Shown here one piece after another: positions 31,076 to 43,129 of a DNA stretch of 64,000 nt (within the stretch, counting starts at the first letter, position 1; each line of letters opens with the position of its first letter). Location: positions 127,851,894 to 127,915,893 of the forward strand of contig CM070876.1 in assembly GCA_036365515.1 (NCBI GenBank), in the 5' to 3' direction. The notes beneath the pieces are model-generated. The model worked only from the letters and a program-made list of their open reading frames with translations, did not search any database and was not told the origin of the DNA. This DNA comes from Torymus aiolomorphi. Taxonomy: Eukaryota; Arthropoda; Insecta; Hymenoptera; Torymidae. A program made the translations under genes and the position numbers.

Positions 31076-33430
31076 GTCAAAAGCGAAGAATTTTGCTCTA
31101 TTGTTAAAAAATTTCAAAATCATATTAAAAACATTGCAAATAATGGACCTACTGCGCAGCTGTGGCTACAATATTTTAATATGGTGACCGTATTGAAGCA
31201 ATATATTGAAGCTGAAAGATCTGGAAATTGGGAGCTTCACCTACAGAGCATAAGAAAGATGATTCCATTTTTCCATGCTAGTGGCCATTATCTATATACT
31301 AAATCTGCTCATTTTTATCTTCAAGACATGTATGAATTAGAAAAAAAATGGATGTATTGGAATATGATAAATTCGTTAAAAATAGTTATTTTATTATTAG
31401 GCGTTCGGATAAATTCTGGTCGGGAGTTTGGTATGATATGGCTATAGAACAGATACTTATGCGATGCATGAAAACCAGTAGGGGATTAACTCATGGAAGG
31501 GGAATAAGTGATAGTACACTAACGATATGGGTTTTAACAATGCCCGTTCTTATTGATGTCACAGAATCAGTACAGAAATTTTTCAATATTACTTTTGAAA
31601 CTTCAGAACAACACGTTAATTCCAGAGCGTCTCGATTATCTAGAGATACAGACGATTTAAATAAATTTTTAAAATTTTTATCGTCGTACGAACCATTTAC
31701 ACGTAGTGATAAAATCATGTCGATTAGTTCAGGGTGCAAAGGTGACAAAACGATCAATTGTCACGAAGCGTTAAAATTTGGCAAAAAAATTATGCAAAAT
31801 ACTTATGAAATGAATTTAAAAAATCTCAAGTATCAGAGGAAAAACAGAGTTTGGCCTCTTGCAGCTGCAACTGCAATAAAATTAAAAAATAATGAAATTA
31901 TAATTAACCTTACTCTTTTATTCCAAAGAATTGCTGTTGCCATGGAGGGTGATGGTGAATTAAAAGATTACTTGTCGTATGAACTTGCACCTTTCCGTCT
32001 TTCTTTATTCGATAACTCGATTATGCGTAAAACTCAAAAGTCAAAGTTATACGACTTTTTTGAACCCGAGAACGAAAAGATTAATCTTGAAAATTGTCGT
32101 CATATAATTGATGGCGGTTTCTTATTACATCGAGTAGTTTGGCATCAAAAAGGCAGATTTAATGATATGTTAGATCGTTACGTTAGTTATGTGAAAAAAT
32201 AGTATGCTCTGGATAGTGTTGTTGTATTCAATGGGTATCCAGATGACAAATCTTTAAGTACAAAAAATGCAGAGCGTCAACGGCGACAAACACGACAGCA
32301 ATGTAGACAAATTCTTTTTGACGTTTCCATGACAGCCACAGTTTCTCAAGAAAAAATCTTATCTAATGATAAAAACAAAAATAGATTAATATAATTTTTA
32401 AGAGAAAAATTGGAGAAAGCTGGATTTACAACCAAACAAACTCTCAAAGATGCTAATTTTCTGATCGTTGAAATTGCAGTGAATGCGAGCGAGCCAGGAA
32501 AACCTTCCGTAATTGTGGCCGAAGACATCGATGTTTTAATAATTTGTACAAAGAGCACCGACGAACAATCTCGTTTACTTTTTAAAACCTGCAAAAGATA
32601 AAAGAGACGAAAAAGTCTTTTCTTCCAATTCTTTTCGGAATAATATTTTAAATTATTTAATAGCATTCATTCATGCGTTTCCTGGTTGTGACACCACATC
32701 GGCTTTGTACAAGCAGGGAAAAGGAAAAATCGTAAAAATTCTTGAAAAAGATTCAAAACTAAGAGAAATCGCCACAATTTTCTATTCACCTATTGCTACA
32801 AAAACACAAATCGCAACAGCCGACCAAGAGGTTATGCGGGCGTACAGTGGTCAAAGTAAAAATAAAATGACTTTAACTGATTTGCGATATAATATTTTAA
32901 AAAAATGCTCAAAACAAAAAACATTTTATTTAGCGACACTATCACCAACAGAATCTGCAGCAAAACTTCACTCATATAGAGTTTACTATCGAGTTCAGAT
33001 GTGGATAGGAAATTTGTTGAACCCGGTAGATTGCGGGTAGAAAATCAATGAAGATACATTTGTGCTCATGCATGTTGAAGGTCCTTTAGTACCCGATAAC
33101 ATTTTAAGAAATATGAGTTGCAAATGTGTGGAACAATGTAAAAAAACGTGTGGCTGCGTTAAACATGGCTTGCCATGCTCTGATTATTGCAAAAACTGTC
33201 ATGGGCAAACATGTAAGAACAGTGAAGTATTGCACGTATCCTTGAATAGAGGAAATTGTTGAAATTGAAAACATAGACGAATTAGAAAAATTTGATACTC
33301 ATTTCTGTGATGAAAATGAAGATGTTCAAGTATCCACTGTCAGCGACAGTGAAACTAGGGATGATGAAGACTCAGAAATGAATGCTAAATGCACGACACC
33401 TCTAAAAAAAGCGAGGCTTGATTTTTGATA
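31076..33430 (+). pseudogene. GCDTTS/CXC repeated-family gene, 3' part
   Basis: The frame interrupted at 19033 continues here (VKSEEFCSIVKKF), with a frameshift near 31350-31380, then stops near 32202, 32394 and 32600. Two recognisable blocks follow. VAEDIDVLIIC (~32516) with HAFPGCDTTSALYK (~32671) resembles the acidic motifs of PIN/FEN1-like nuclease-fold proteins. MSCKCVEQCKKTCGCVKHG and CKNCHGQTC (33113-33232) form a Cys-rich CXC-type zinc-binding domain. The C-terminus is acidic. An AATAAA at 33476-33481 is a plausible polyadenylation signal. The intact ancestor would exceed 1,200 residues. Its role is unknown; a multi-copy mobile gene is possible. Confidence 0.6.
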
Positions 33431-33481
33431 AATTTATTTGTGTATATGTAGATATTTTTTCATATTTTGTGACAAAATAAA

Positions 33482-34291
33482 TTTATTTAAAATATCATTT
33501 TAATACTTGATTCATTCTTCAGTTTCCTTCTATTCTTAAAATCCTGAATTATTAAGTTCAATGCATGTATATTGATAAAAATAATTATATAAACTAAAGG
33601 CGGATAATTAAAATTCACAAATAGCATTCAAATCCAAAAAAAAATTTTTTAACATATAAAAATTTAAAAAATACGAATTCACAGATGCTTTAAATAATCT
33701 TACTGAACATAAAAAATCAGTAGCTTCAGCGCAAAAGTTATTTAAAAAGAAAAAAGTGATAAATTCAAAGAGTTTACGAAAACAATTAATTTTATCAAGT
33801 AAAATCAATTATGCTAACCAACACTACGAACGTCAAGAGAAAACGTTCAAAAAATCATAGAATACAAAATATTTAAAAAATGGAATAACCAATGAAAGTA
33901 CGGGAACAGATTTTTACATAAAGCGCGAAACAACATGTATGTTCATAGAAATATCCTCAGCCACGAAGTTAAATTGAAGAGATCAAACAATGATCACTAA
34001 ACTGCGCATTGGGCAAACCAAGTACTCTCACCAACCACTATTAAATGCCCAAACTACCATGCCGGGTCTACTGGAGCTTTAATTTTTTTTTTCTTTTTTA
34101 GAAATAACTTTAATCGCCTGATTATTTTCAGCGGAGCAGCTTCTTAAAAACATTTAAAAATAGTCATGATGCTCTTCTGAATAAAAAAGAAATGAGGAAA
34201 AATATTTTTCGGCACTGTAGTCTTTCACAGAAAAAAATTCCAGAATTCGGTAAAAGAAACCATGATTGACTGTCGTAAACTCAACTTGAAC
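33482..34291. other. AT-rich stretch, no firm gene
   Basis: A short open frame near 33670-33860 (+) reads as a Lys/Ser-rich helical piece with no recognised domain. Nothing else is visible before the LTR. Confidence 0.35.
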
Positions 34292-34614
34292 TGTTGTGAA
34301 AATAACTTAGGTAAGGTATGGGCACAGACTCTAAGGCTGGAGGAAAAATACTTTATTGGGAGCAAAGCTCACATGGGCAGCGTGACGGCTTTCCAAACTT
34401 ACGGACCAGCGCAGCGGTCCTTCTTATACATACAGAAACAATAGAAAACGAGCTTGCAGCAATTAACAATGGCATATCGATCGGTTGTCGACCGCGCGAT
34501 ACGGCTCACATGCCTATAAAACGATAAATTAGCATTCCTGAGTGTTAACGCGCTCGCAACCGATCAATGAATCAATAAATTTTTAATTTCGTGTTCTTCT
34601 CATTTTGCCTGACA
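34292..34614 (-). repeat. 3' LTR of the errantivirus-like element
   Basis: Reading leftwards it starts TGTCAGGCAAAATGAG directly after a purine-rich tract (AAGGGGGAAGG, 34615-34625) and ends near TTCACAACA, so it has TG...CA ends. A polyadenylation signal (AATAAA, 34357-34352) lies inside. No 5' LTR is found in the window. The exact left boundary may differ by a few bases. Confidence 0.6.
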
Positions 34615-34684
34615 CCTTCCCCCTTAGAAAAGTTTTCAATTTGGAAGAAAATCAGAAACTAGATTTGTTGGTTCAACCCCTGCA

Positions 34685-35999
34685 TTATAATGAATTGTTG
34701 GTTGACTGGCGACAGTACTTGGTCCGTGTATATGTACTGAACTCTGTGGTTTGATGCATTGGATTAACACAATTGATAAAAATTGCTGGATGGCATTTCT
34801 CCCATACCCATTTTAAAATATACCATAATACATGGAAAAATCGAATTCTATACAATATATAAATTATAGCAAATCCAGCCAGACTGTAAACAATTTTATT
34901 TAAAATCGAATACCCTGTATTTAACCAATGATTTTTTGTATGGTTTTGAGATGATTTCAAGCTAGTTACTTAGATCGTCAAGACTATCAGCTGCGGAAAT
35001 TACTTCGTGAGGATCTATATGATAAGAATTGAATTCCGGCAAAGTTATTTCGGGCATGGTAAGTGCATGTTTTTCTAAAGACGTAAAAGATACATTGATT
35101 TTAAATTCATAAATTTCAGATGAGTTTTTATGACCTTTCGGTAGAAATACATGTTTTTCCGAACGCCCGCGACAACGTGGTACAATTTCAAGAATAACTG
35201 CTCTTTTAATAGTAAAAGTAGTTTCAAAATTAATTCGACACGACAGGGTAACCGTTTCACCATTTTGCGATAATATATACCAGCTGCACTCATTTTCAAG
35301 GGCTAGAATAAAATTGTTATTTAGATCAAAATATTTTTTTGTGCAAGATGTATCTTGTTTTTCTCTGAGTAAGTGAAAATAGCAACTGAATTTATGTACT
35401 GGATTTACTATTTCACATATTTTAACAAAATCTAAAGGAGTACATTTTTCAATACTGATAATTGTATATTCAGTCGAATCTGAATTCATTGTAATAGGTT
35501 TTGGGGAAATATTGTCATAAATATAATATTTCGTCCAACCCTTCATGGGTATTGGTGTAAACTTAAAAACATCATACACTGAACCGGTTGGAATTGGCGT
35601 ATGTATAACGGATACCAATCTTCCACCAGATAACATAATATTTATAACGCTAATTTTCATATTTAAAATATAATATTTTAATTCTAACGGAAATGATAGT
35701 TCTGTGAAATATAATTTCTTTTGAATGGTTTCTAAACTTTCTATAAAGCTTTTTGGCATCACTAATTGTGGCGAAACAACTCCTGTTTTCCCACTATTTA
35801 TTGCTTCAAATACTAAGTCAGTTATTTCTAACAAATCGTTCAAACAAATTTCTACCTCCGCAATAGACTCCATTAAATTTGAATTAAACGAATTTATATT
35901 TACTTGAGAACTGCCTTTTCCTGCAATTAATGTTAAGTTTTTAATAACATCTATATGCATCTGAAGGGGGTCAGACACCTTTAAAATTACATTCATAAA
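34685..35999 (-). pseudogene. Errantivirus-like envelope protein, C-terminal part
   Basis: The frame 35996-34962 (344 residues) is a Cys-containing ectodomain with scattered N-glycosylation-type sites and helical stretches. A frameshift near 34962 leads into 34960-34685, which has a transmembrane segment (IVYSLAGFAIIYILYRI) and a cytoplasmic tail. The position between integrase and 3' LTR, with a purine tract after it, fits env of insect Gypsy-type endogenous retroviruses related to baculoviral F proteins. The N-terminal part lies at 39839-40100, separated by about 3.8 kb of insertions. It is not functional here. Confidence 0.6.
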
Positions 36000-36127
36000 A
36001 TGACCTGAAAAAAATAACTTTTCATAATTAGAAATATGTAGAAGTAATATCCTAAAAATATATTCAATTTGTGATAAAATGAGACCAAAAAAAATTTTTG
36101 ATCGATTTTAAGCAAATATATGGCCAT

Positions 36128-36416
36128 TTTAAAATTTTTGCTCTGCCGTCGACTCCAGATTCAGGAGCTGCATATATTTTAATGGGAGAGGTCCTAAAAT
36201 TTTATTTTAGATTACTATTGACTGAAGAGTTGTATGTATCCAATTTATTTGATTAAATAATTTTTGGATCGTAAAAAATTATTTAATCAAGAAAAGTGGA
36301 TACACACAACTCTTTAGTCAATAGACATATAAAATACCAAAATTTTAGGACCTCTCCCATTAAAATATATGCAGTCTCTGAATGTGGAGTCGACGGCAGA
36401 GCCCAAAATTTTACAT
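36128..36416. mobile_element. Foldback MITE, about 290 bp
   Basis: Arms sharing GCTCTGCCGTCGACTCC, GCATATATTTTAATGGGAG and GGACCTCTCCCATT mirror each other around an AT-rich centre near 36270. It is non-coding and inserted within the span of the env gene. Confidence 0.8.
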
Positions 36417-36660
36417 TATGTAGAAAACAGCTTTAAAGATAAATTTACTAAAATACTTCTTTATTTCTTCTTCTTTATTTCTTAACTCCATCTCTGCCCT
36501 GAAATACAAAAAAGTATTGATTTTAGCTGAAAATATTTTACATTTAGAATAAATATTCTGGTATCTCAGTATACGGTCAATCATACTTGTAAGCTATGAG
36601 CACGCGTAACAGTCATATCCACATCAGTCAGTCAAGTTTGTTAAGTGGTTTAACATGTAG

Positions 36661-36922
36661 ATCCTGTGGTGCTTTTAAATCCGTATGTTTTTAATAATCA
36701 TATATTAGATTCTTATATACTGATGTAAATAAAGAATGTGTTGAGAAATCCAAAATCCTTCATGCATGTTATGAAGCCAGTATCGCCATCCTGTGGTGCT
36801 TTTAAATCCGTATGTTTTTAATAATCTTTATCACATATATTAGATTCTTATATACTGAGGTAAATAAAGAATGTGTTGAGAAATCCAAAATCCTTCATGC
36901 ATGTTATGAAGCCAATATCGCC
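36661..36922. repeat. Tandem duplication, ~130 bp unit
   Basis: Two nearly identical direct copies start CCTGTGGTGCTTTTAAATCC and include AATGTGTTGAGAAATCCAAA. The second has a short insertion (TTTATCAC). No gene is seen in 36423-37788. Confidence 0.85.
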
Positions 36923-37788
36923 ATTTTAAGCCAAATGCTTAAAAAAAATGTTTATAGCAGCAACTATCCTATATTGATCTTCTTTTAATGTCTGGTAGGG
37001 TGAACTTCTTTACTTGTCCTTCATTATTCTTTTTCACATATAATATTATTACTTAATAAAGAGAATACGACTGATATATATTTATTGCAGTGCATAACTG
37101 TTTTGACTTCAAAAAATAAAATGTCAATTATATCATAGTGAGATTCAGGCGATGGTTGATAATGGTAGTTTTATGGCAGAAGCAAAGATTCCATAATGTT
37201 TTTCTGCACAATAGCATATCTTTCGCTTCCTTTAAAAGTTGATTTAAATCTGTACACTAAATGTTTTTTGTAATAGTCAGTATAGACATCATTTTTCTTT
37301 AGTATCAATCCCTGCTATTTTAAGTATAAAGTTACCAATAAAAGTGCAAGTACTAAGAAGCTATTTCTAATTCAATTGTCACTCGTATTATTCAAATACT
37401 TTTAAAAACTTATTTAAAATACCTTGACGTACACTAAATGTTTACTCCCAAATCCATTGGAAACAATGAAAACTAAGAACAACACTTTGTATAAAAAAGG
37501 TGCTGATGCTGATATCACAGTGTTCATATGAAATGGCATAGCTGTGCATGTTTACATTGCTTGCGGACTTTTACATAGGTTAAAATCAGCTCTTTTACAA
37601 TAAAGGAATGAGCTGTGAGAAACTGTCGGTGATAAGTCAGGTTGTTACGGTGCCAACTTAACTGCTATAAGTTTTAAATTCAAATTTTTATTTTTGTCAA
37701 AAATAACGTCGGTAAATTATATTATTTATTTTCTATCTTTATATTAATGTTTAAAATATTATTTTTGGATTTTTTAAAGTATAGATAT

Positions 37789-39690
37789 GGGAGCGTCCAG
37801 CAGAAACGGGCCACCGAGCGCGCGCGGTGCCTTTTTTCGCGTAAAAGGCGCTCTGTTTAACTCGTTCATAATCGTATGCTGCGTCTTTGAAAAAAAAAAA
37901 CCAAGGACCTATATCGATAGATTTTTTCCTGCTCTTTCCAATGGTGCCATTGTTTTTATTGCGAAATGCTTTCTTCCGGACGAAAACTCGAGTTGAATAT
38001 TGAAAGCCATTTTTCTCAAAGTATATCATGTTTTTTTTTCAAAATAAACTACACCATTGGAAAGTACAACTCTTAAGCTTCAAAACCCTATCTTGGAAAA
38101 GTTGGAGAAATAAAGGGTTTAAAAGTAACAACATGAAAAAGACAGCGCCGAGGGTCCGCGCGAGCCCCTCGCGCCCGTGCGTACGGCACGTTTAAGTGCA
38201 CGCTCTATTCAATTCGCTAATAATCGTGTACCAAGTCTCTGAAAAAAGAACTAAGGACATATATCGATAGATTTTTTCCTGCTCTTTCCAATGGTGCTAT
38301 TATTTTTATTCCGAAATGCTTCATTCTAGTTGAAAATTCCATTTGAATGTTTAAACTCTATTTTTTCAATAAAATATCAGTCTTTTCTTCAAAATGAATT
38401 ATATTCTTCAAAAGTACAAGTCTTAAACTATAAAATATTATATTTTTAAGTTGAAACATGAAAAGTTCAAAAATAGTAAGATCAAAAAGACAGCGGCTGC
38501 CCGAACTTTTTACGCTATGCTCAAGGGCGGATTAATACACGCGATGTGCTATTTCGCCCTTTCTTTTTTGTAAATATAAAATGTTTTGTAACTTACAATG
38601 CCAATGCGTGGACATAATTTTGTGGATCTAGTTGTAACAGTTAGTATAATATTACAATGAACTTTGTTCATTTATATAACAAAATTTGAAAAACATAATA
38701 TATTAAACATAAAAATAGCCAATGACCGCACTGAAAGCAGTGAAACAGAAATTTAAAATAACCTTATAGATTGTTTAATCTGGTATAACAATATTACCTT
38801 TTCCTTTAAATTCTAATTTTTTAAAATTTTTTTGATTTTATAAGAATTGTCCTTTTTGCGACATCCGCTTCTTTCTTTGTTTCAGTTTTAAGTACTTTTT
38901 CTTTTTTGATCGGTGGATATAATTGAGAATCTTCTGACGCTGAAAATCTTTTAAGTTCTAACTTTTTGGCATCATTTAATAATTTAATACAATGAAACAA
39001 TTGAGTTCCAAGTATTGTCTTAGCTGAGGCTAGCCTGTTTTGTAGCTTTTCTGTAGCCTTTAAGTAATCGTCTTTTGATGAAAAAAAGGCACTCAATATT
39101 TTTGAAATACTCAGTTGCCCATTTGTATAAATCTTGGGGCGTCAATATATAATTGTCGGATACTTTCCGTAAACTTTAATAGCACCATTGGAAAGAGCAG
39201 GAAAAAATCTATCGATATATGTCCTTAGTTCTTTTTTCAGAGACTTGGTACACGATTATTAGCGAATTGAATAGAGCGTGCACTTAAACGTGCCGTACGC
39301 ACGGGCGCGAGGGGCTCGCGCGGACCCTCGGCGCTGTCTTTTTCATGTTGTTACTTTTAAACCCTTTATTTCTCCAACTTTTCCAAGATAGGGTTTTGAA
39401 GCTTAAGAGTTGTACTTTCCAATGGTGTAGTTTATTTTGAAAAAAAAACATGATATACTTTGAGAAAAATGGCTTTCAATATTCAACTCGAGTTTTCGTC
39501 CGGAAGAAAGCATTTCGCAATAAAAACAATGGCACCATTGGAAAGAGCAGGAAAAAATCTATCGATATAGGTCCTTGGTTTTTTTTTTTCAAAGACGCAG
39601 CATACGATTATGAACGAGTTAAACAGAGCGCCTTTTACGCGAGAAAAGACACCGCGCGCGCTCGGTGGCCAGTTTCTGCTGGACGCTCCC
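37789..39690. mobile_element. Long-TIR element B (1.9 kb) carrying a transposase fragment
   Basis: TIRs of about 515 bp (37789-38306 and 39176-39690) start GGGAGCGTCCAGCAGAAAC. They contain two internal copies of a CTATATCGATAGATTTTTTCC/TTTCCAATGGTG block and a GC-rich GAGGGTCCGCGCGAGCC segment. The element is flanked by ATAT on both sides. The interior carries the C-terminal piece of transposase family T on the minus strand, as in element A. The TTTCCAATGGTG word is shared with element A although the ends differ. Confidence 0.8.
38821..39170 (-). pseudogene. Transposase family T, copy 3 (C-terminal fragment, inside element B)
   Basis: The leftward frame starts near 39160 with YILTPQDLYKWA in one frame, shifts, and continues from 39096 as SSKDDYLKATEKLQNRL to a Lys-rich end at 38821. 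It aligns by eye with the C-terminal domain of copy 2 (HILTPEELYIWAKDY, FYSSKESYEE) and copy 4. The catalytic core is absent. Confidence 0.55.
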
Positions 39691-39838
39691 ATATATAGAT
39701 ATGTAGGATCCGAATTTTAAATATATTAAGAACTGGGAAATTAAAAAAAAAAAATTAGTAGAAATAAGATGCGATTATATCAATATGTATACAAGGGGAA
39801 AAATGTAATTTGAACAAAAAAACAAATGAAAAGCTTTA

Positions 39839-40100
39839 TCAATGTTTTGTGTATATTCTTAAAACAAAAATAGATAATGCTTTAAAACTAATTGGGATAT
39901 ATTCTACAAGTGTTATTTTAGTAAATTGTCTAATTGAGTTTTTGACAATACTTGTCTGATTTTTCATAAGTGTTGCTATATTAGTGGTGGTATTATAGAC
40001 GTCGTTAATTTGTTTATTAATAGCCTCGTCGTCATCGGCTGACATACTCCCAAATAGAAATTTACTTCATCCTCTTTTCCGCCTATCCCTTTTTAATTCA
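39839..40100 (-). pseudogene. Errantivirus-like envelope protein, N-terminal fragment
   Basis: Leftwards, a run of basic residues (40093-40070) resembles a furin-type cleavage site. It is followed by an in-frame stop (40069-40067), then a short hydrophobic LFGSM segment and a helical stretch INKQINDVYNTTTNIATL with NQTS. This is the layout of the fusion subunit start in baculovirus-F-like Env proteins. It is separated from the rest of env (35999-34685) by element B and other insertions. Confidence 0.5.
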
Positions 40101-40465
40101 AATAAGACATTTATGTTTTCTTCTATTTTAACATATCTAATACTTAAAGCGTTTAAAAAAATTGATGATTGCAACCAGAATAATTTTCACATAATTCTGA
40201 CATGGAGTATATATAATCTTTAATTTGGGATCTATCCTGTCTTAAATCGTGTAGTCTATGTAGTGTATGGTGGTCCAGACTTCATGGTACATACGAGCTT
40301 GAAATAGTTCTTCCCGAAGTATAGGTGTTGTTATATGTTTTATTACATAATGATCTCCATGGCTATGTCCTTGTATCACACAAACAAAAAGTATTATAGT
40401 TGGAAAGATGATAGGAATGGTCAGCTGTCGAAGTGGTTCAAAATGAATAAACCAAATGTTTTCTT

Positions 40466-40515
40466 GCCGACGTTTCGGGCATTTTTATGCCCCTCCTCTA
40501 GGCTAGATTACATTT
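40466..40515 (-). ncRNA. Degenerate hammerhead-like motif of a Penelope-like element
   Basis: The minus strand reads GAGGAGGGGCATAAAAATGC then CCGAAACGTCGG. The stem II hairpin (GGGCAT/ATGCCC) and GAAAC are intact, but the CUGANGA box is altered. Hammerhead motifs are known in PLE terminal repeats. Confidence 0.45.
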
Positions 40516-40601
40516 TATAAACGTGGTCCACGCAGCGACAACTGCCAGTCAAAGAGAAAAAAAGTATTATAACTATCAGTATCTGAAACAAACAATTAAT
40601 T

Positions 40602-41960
40602 ATTAAAGGGTTTTGTATCGTATATATGTCCCCTATGATTCTTGTTTTTGACTTTGTAAGTTATAGTGTATGTGGCAGTCTTTATGTTTGTAATTGTATA
40701 AGATCCCAGCCACGTTTTTGAAAGAGGGGCCTCCTGTAAATTTTTGACCATTATTCTGTCTCCAATTTGATATAAAGGTGTTGGTCCTTTTTATCTTGCT
40801 GTTACCTCTTGTTCGTATTTTTCTTTACTTTTTGTTAAGTTCTCTTCTACCTGTTTTAGCAATTCTAAATGATTTTCTTGAAACTCATTTATATATCTTG
40901 TAGCATCTTGAGATTTGAATTCCAGTGTTGCCATTTTAGTTTCCAAATTACTTATCTTGAAATACATTGCTTCCAAAGGAGCGAACCGTGTTCCTTTATT
41001 TATCATGTTATTAAAAATAAATTGAACTTTTGTCAAATGTTCTGACCAAGTTTCAAGTTTATCGGTAACTAATATTTTCAATTGGTCTTTTATGGTTGCA
41101 TGTGCTCGTTCTAGAGACGCATTAGATTGAGGATGTTTTGCTGCTATGACAATTGGTTTAACTTTAAGATGTTTCAGTAAAATTTTCATTATATCTGATT
41201 GAAACCCAGTTGCATTGTCCATAATAATTTCAGCAGGAATTTCATAAATATATATGTCATTTTCTAGAAGTGCTCCCGCAGTCTCAATAGCTTGTGTTGA
41301 TTTAACAGGTATAAGAGTTAAAATTTTTGTCAATTGATCTTGAATAGTTAAGATGTATTTGAAACCTTCCATTGATGCTGGCAATGGTCCCACGTGGTCT
41401 ATGGCAATCCTTTCACGTAATGTCCTAGAAGGATGTATTAAAATTCTATCAGCTTGATTATTATGTCGTGCTCTCTTAGTAAGCTGACAATCTTTACAGC
41501 TTTTAATATAATCCTCTGTATATTTTTTCATTTTTTCCCAATAAAACTTCTGGCTTATTTTTTCATATGTTTTACTTATCCTAAAATGTCCATTTTCGGG
41601 TCCATGATAATCTCTTATTATTTTTGCTCGTTCATTTTTGTCTTTAACATCCTTTACCGACATTACTATTATATCAATATTTTTAGTCTCATCAAAATAC
41701 TTTGTATTTAGATATTTTAACATTCTCACTAATTTTATTTTAATATTCTCGTCTAATTTCCTTAAATCATAACAAACCTGCACAAAGTCTGATGTTACAT
41801 GTCCTTTTAATTTTGGAAAAGCTTCCTTGGGTTCAGTCCCTGCTGCAATAATAATGTCATCATCGTTTCTTTTTGGTCCTACGGTAATTATTGGTAATTT
41901 TGTTCTTAATACTTTTTTAAAGGTTTTAACTGTGTATGTCTGTACTGCGTTAATTATTCC
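40602..41960 (-). pseudogene. Ty3/Gypsy (errantivirus-like) integrase region
   Basis: The main frame is 41783-40791 (330 residues). It carries a zinc-binding H-x-H...C-x2-C module (HGPENGHF ... CKDCQLTK), then an rve core with IAIDHVGPL, IIMDNATGF and SNASLERAH, giving D, D and E. A TAA at 40791-40793 interrupts the frame, and the C-terminal segment continues in frame to about 40602 (GDRIMVKNLQEAPLSKTW). Upstream of 41783 a further piece in another frame reaches about 41960, where the element is cut off; reverse transcriptase, RNase H and gag are not in the window. With env and LTR to its left, it forms one minus-strand endogenous retrovirus-like copy. Confidence 0.8.
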
Positions 41961-42173
41961 TCAAATTCTTCTTTCAGTCAACTGATGAGAATTTTTCCAT
42001 CAGTCTTACAGTCTTATAAATTAAATTAAAATAATTAATATTTATGGCAGTCAGATTGCCCTTGTTTATAATCACCCCCGCAGAATCTGAAATAAAAACT
42101 TAATTAAAACCTGGAAAAAAAACCTTTATTAGCAAAGGACTATCTGACTGCCCCCCACCACCAAATTGCCCAA

Positions 42174-42218
42174 CGGCCCAACGTTTCGAGTCCGCTCCAG
42201 CTCCTCCTCAGGGACTGA
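42174..42218 (-). ncRNA. Hammerhead-like motif at the PLE-2 boundary
   Basis: The minus strand reads CTGAGGAGGAGCTGGAGCGG followed by ACTCGAAACGTTGGG. This is a CUGANGA box, a short stem II and a GAAAC box, as in PLE hammerhead ribozymes. The cleavage strand (stems III/I) was not identified. Confidence 0.5.
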
Positions 42219-42700
42219 AATGAAGGTTGTTTCAGATAACAGGGATTATATAAATAAAATTCAACTTATGTTGGATGATGATACCACTTACGTGAAAATT
42301 AGGAATCCACATATCAATAGACTACAAAATAAATTGAAAGAATTATTGATGCATTGGAAAACAAAAGCTTATATTAAGGATAGTATGTTTAAATATTTAA
42401 AATGTGAAAATGGCACTGCAGCTAAACGTTATGGGCTTCCTAAGATTCACAAAGAACAGTTGACATATAGAATAATAATATCATCGATAAATTTTCCGAC
42501 TTATAGACTAGCGAGCTTTTTGTCTAATATATTGTTCAAGATAGTGGATAAAACAAATTCATATATTAAAGATAGTTGGAGTTTTTATAATATAATGAAA
42601 GATATTGTTATTCCGAATGATCATAGGATGAGATCATTGGATGTAGTGTCTTTATTTACAATAAGTATTGATATTCCTCTCCATATTAACAAGTAGTGAA
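42205..42700 (+). pseudogene. Penelope-like element reverse transcriptase fragment (PLE-2)
   Basis: The frame holds the PLE RT N-terminal motifs: LMLDDDTTYVKI, then AAKRYGLPKIHKEQLTYRI with IISSINFPTYRLASFLS, then DHRMRSLDVVSLFT, whose Asp is the first acid of the RT active site. The frame ends abruptly at the 60 bp repeat starting 42662. The second catalytic block and the endonuclease are missing. It is preceded by a hammerhead-like motif at 42174-42218 on the opposite strand, as expected for PLE terminal repeats. It is truncated and dead, and belongs to the same class as PLE-1 at 8.4-9.5 kb. Confidence 0.8.
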
Positions 42701-43040
42701 ATGATAACACAGCAAATGTGGTAGGACAACCCAAGGCTTAAATAAAAACTCCTTTAGTTACTTTTTTTCCATAAATACCGGCAACGTTTCGTCCCTGGTA
42801 TGGGACCTCTTCAGGCATTTTATTAGGAAAGATAATCTGGCATTAGACTTCGCCAACTGACGTCTAAAATCCGACCATTTTTTCAAAATATTGCAGTAAT
42901 GTCCTCCATATTTTGTAAAAATAAAACTATAAAAACTCATCCTAGTTTGAGTCTGGCCATTCTTCCTTTGTAGGCCGTAATTATAAGTATTGATATTCCT
43001 CTCCATATTAACAAGTAGTGAAATGATAACACAGCAAATG
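42662..43040. repeat. 60 bp direct repeat flanking a PLE terminal fragment
   Basis: ATAAGTATTGATATTCCTCT through ACACAGCAAATGT occurs at 42662-42720 and 42972-43038. The intervening ~250 bp contains the hammerhead-like motif. It could be a long target duplication or a local tandem duplication. Confidence 0.7.
42779..42825 (-). ncRNA. Hammerhead ribozyme-like core, best match
   Basis: The minus strand reads CTGAAGAGGTCCCATACCAG then GGACGAAACGTTGCC. It has a perfect CUGANGA box, a GGUCCC/GGGAC stem II with a small loop, and a perfect GAAAC box. This is the conserved core of hammerheads known from Penelope-like elements. The partner strand for stems III/I is not obvious here. Confidence 0.6.
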
Positions 43041-43050
43041 TATATATATG

Positions 43051-43052
<2 letters not shown>

Positions 43053-43111
<59 letters not shown>
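43053..43111. repeat. (GA)n microsatellite
   Basis: An almost uninterrupted GA dinucleotide run of about 58 bp. Confidence 0.95.
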
Positions 43112-43114
<3 letters not shown>

Positions 43115-43129
43115 CATGTGTATATATCG

